Source of the DNA: Oscillospiraceae bacterium | GTDB taxonomy: Bacteria > Bacillota > Clostridia > Oscillospirales > Oscillospiraceae | Assembly (NCBI GenBank): GCA_017378975.1 | Contig: JAFNXT010000306.1 | Coordinates: 1-6,628 of the forward strand | Direction of reading: 5' to 3' | DNA: 6,628 nt | Shown here: piece by piece, positions 5,799-6,628 of the stretch | Numbering within the stretch: the first letter of the stretch is position 1 | Layout of the letters: the number at the start of each line of letters is the position of its first letter | Position numbers and translations under genes: made by a program | Notes under the pieces: generated by a model | What the model saw: only the letters and a program-made list of their open reading frames with translations | Told to the model about the DNA's origin: nothing | The model's database searches: none

Positions 5799-5998
5799 GT
5801 CGTTGAGACGACGATATCCGTCATGTCGATATTTTCGCTATGCGAAATCGATATATTTCCTGCGGAAATTCGATATGTCCTCTGGCGAGGACTCGATATG
5901 ATATCGCTCCTTCTCGCCCCGCAGGGCATATCGAGTGCCTCAGCACATATCGAACGCCGAAGGCGTATATCGACGCTCCCGCAAGGGAGCGATATCGA
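5799..5998. repeat. Array of short variable hairpins separated by TCGATAT / ATATCGA
   Basis: The left half carries TCGATAT at 5826, 5848, 5870 and 5893 (spacing 22, 22, 23). The right half carries the reverse complement ATATCGA at 5928, 5947, 5967 and 5992 (spacing 19, 20, 25). The switch occurs at CGATAT-G-ATATCG (5894-5906). Almost every interval is a different perfect small hairpin: GTCGT/ACGAC (5799-5812), TTTCGC/GCGAAA (5833-5847), ATTTCC/GGAAAT (5855-5869), GTCCTC/GAGGAC (5877-5892), GCCC/GGGC (5916-5927), GTGC/GCAC (5935-5946), ACGCC/GGCGT (5954-5966) and CGCTCCC/GGGAGCG (5974-5991), with 3-4 base loops. Stem sequences differ but pairing is kept. The interval 5818-5825 and the bases 5907-5915 do not fold. 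It is not a CRISPR, because the constant word is only 7 bp and the variable parts are palindromes. From memory, Faecalibacterium-group genomes contain many short spurious proteins translated from such repeats. Confidence 0.85.
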
Positions 5999-6045
5999 GG
6001 GCGCGTTGCGAAACCGTTGGTTTTGCAACGCGCCCGTCTGTTTTT
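5999..6045 (+). terminator. Strong terminator for the glycosyltransferase operon (right cap of the array)
   Basis: A 17-bp stem pairs 5999-6015 (GGGCGCGTTGCGAAACC) with 6019-6035 (GGTTTTGCAACGCGCCC), with one G/T wobble and a GTT loop. The plus strand continues GTCTG then five T (6041-6045). It is oriented to stop rightward transcription after the array. It shares the core GTTGC(A/G)AAA with the left cap hairpin. Its T-tract overlaps the groEL stop codon (6044-6046, minus strand), so groEL and the upstream operon converge with no free space. Confidence 0.85.
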
Positions 6046-6628
6046 AGTACATCCCACCCTGCGCGGCGGCGGCAGCGGCGGCTGCGTCGGCGGCGGGGTC
6101 GGGCTTGTCCACCACCAGAGATTCGGTGGTCAGGACGCAGGAGGCGATGGAAGCGGCATTCTCCAGAGAGGAACGGGTCACCTTGGTGGGATCCACGATA
6201 CCGCTGGAGATCATGTCCACGTACTCCTCGGTGTAGGCGTTGTAGCCGAAGCCAACTTCGGAGGAACGGATCTTCTCGAAGACCACGGAGCCATCCACAC
6301 CGGCGTTCTGGGCGATCTGGCGGATGGGAGCCTGCAGAGCGGCGGCGATGATCCGGGCGCCGGTCTTCTCGTCACCGTGCAGGGTGGCGATCAGCGCTTC
6401 CACGGCGGCGATGGCATCCACCTGCGCGGTGCCGCCACCGGCCACGATGCCTTCCTCCACGGCGGCACGGGCGGCGTTCAGAGCGTCTTCCACTCTGAGC
6501 TTCTGCTCCTTCATGGCCACCTCGGTCTGGGCACCCACCTTGATCACGGCAACGCCGCCGGACAGCTTGGCCAGACGCTCCTGGAGCTTCTCACGGTCGT
6601 AGTCGGAGGTGGTGGTGGCGATGGAAGC
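6044..6628 (-). CDS. groEL: Chaperonin GroEL, C-terminal part, partial
   Basis: This minus-strand frame stays open to the window edge and encodes the last 194 residues of the ~545-residue 60-kDa chaperonin, corresponding roughly to E. coli residue 351 onward. It opens with [20 protein letters not shown] (visible residues 8-27), followed by [24 protein letters not shown] and [12 protein letters not shown]. The aspartate in [16 protein letters not shown] (visible residue 48) matches the ATPase residue D398 of E. coli. [20 protein letters not shown] and [16 protein letters not shown] belong to the equatorial domain that returns at the C-terminus. The tail is alanine-rich (eight consecutive Ala, codons at 6062-6085, almost pure GCN repeats) and ends QGGMY rather than with the long GGM repeats of proteobacteria. 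GroEL folds proteins in the cytoplasm together with GroES, whose gene would normally lie upstream, outside the window. Identification is certain. Confidence 0.98.
   Translation of the reverse strand, partial: ASIATTTSDYDREKLQERLAKLSGGVAVIKVGAQTEVAMKEQKLRVEDALNAARAAVEEGIVAGGGTAQVDAIAAVEALIATLHGDEKTGARIIAAALQAPIRQIAQNAGVDGSVVFEKIRSSEVGFGYNAYTEEYVDMISSGIVDPTKVTRSSLENAASIASCVLTTESLVVDKPDPAADAAAAAAAAQGGMY

Noticed and set aside
5799..5998. CRISPR array
   Set aside because: The constant word is only 7 bp, it inverts halfway through the array, and the intervening sequences are themselves palindromes of 12-18 bp. No cas gene is nearby.
5754..6045. Classical insertion sequence or MITE with target-site duplication
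   Set aside because: There is no transposase, and the flanks (A-run on the left, T-run on the right) are better explained as terminator tracts than as a duplicated target.
5823..6047. Small protein-coding gene (74 codons) across the array, and other short frames through 5632-6351
   Set aside because: The translation is simply the hairpin repeats read through; there is no ribosome binding site, and frames on both strands are equally open because the region is palindromic.

Overview
The window (6.6 kb, GC-rich, several near-consensus sigma-A promoters, strong Shine-Dalgarno sites, Gram-positive type PNPase and GroEL tails) looks like a chromosome segment of a Clostridia gut bacterium. I favour the Oscillospiraceae/Ruminococcaceae group (Faecalibacterium/Subdoligranulum/Oscillibacter-like), because of the palindromic intergenic repeats and the GroEL tail ending GGMY. 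This taxonomic call is inference from remembered features and was not checked by a search.

Layout, left to right: the C-terminal end of polynucleotide phosphorylase (pnp) with a strong terminator; a 414-bp non-coding stretch holding two separate palindromic repeat elements and then a promoter; a PfoR-like PTS EIIC_2 membrane protein (start best placed at GTG 822) with its own terminator; a stand-alone gene with its own promoter for a macro-like domain fused to a TIR domain; a perfect consensus promoter (TTGACA-N17-TATAAT) driving a two-gene operon made of a family 2 glycosyltransferase with two C-terminal membrane helices and, overlapping by ATGA, a large polytopic membrane protein resembling DUF6020/GT-C proteins; a 276-bp hairpin array between convergent genes; and the 3' part of groEL on the minus strand.

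Functionally, two conserved housekeeping genes (pnp, groEL) bracket an accessory block. The glycosyltransferase pair reads as a donor-making enzyme (sugar to polyprenyl phosphate) plus a membrane transferase that would use the lipid-linked sugar on the cell surface. The macro-TIR protein reads as a single-polypeptide NAD+-linked signalling or defence protein: the TIR half keeps the expected catalytic glutamate, and the macro-like half belongs to a fold class that often binds ADP-ribose derivatives.

The two most unusual items are the macro-TIR fusion and the array at 5760-6035. In the array, about eight different short hairpins are separated by a constant 7-bp word, TCGATAT in the left half and its reverse complement ATATCGA in the right half. 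The array is capped at each end by a strong hairpin whose T-tract points outward, so both convergent transcripts should carry the whole array in their 3' ends.
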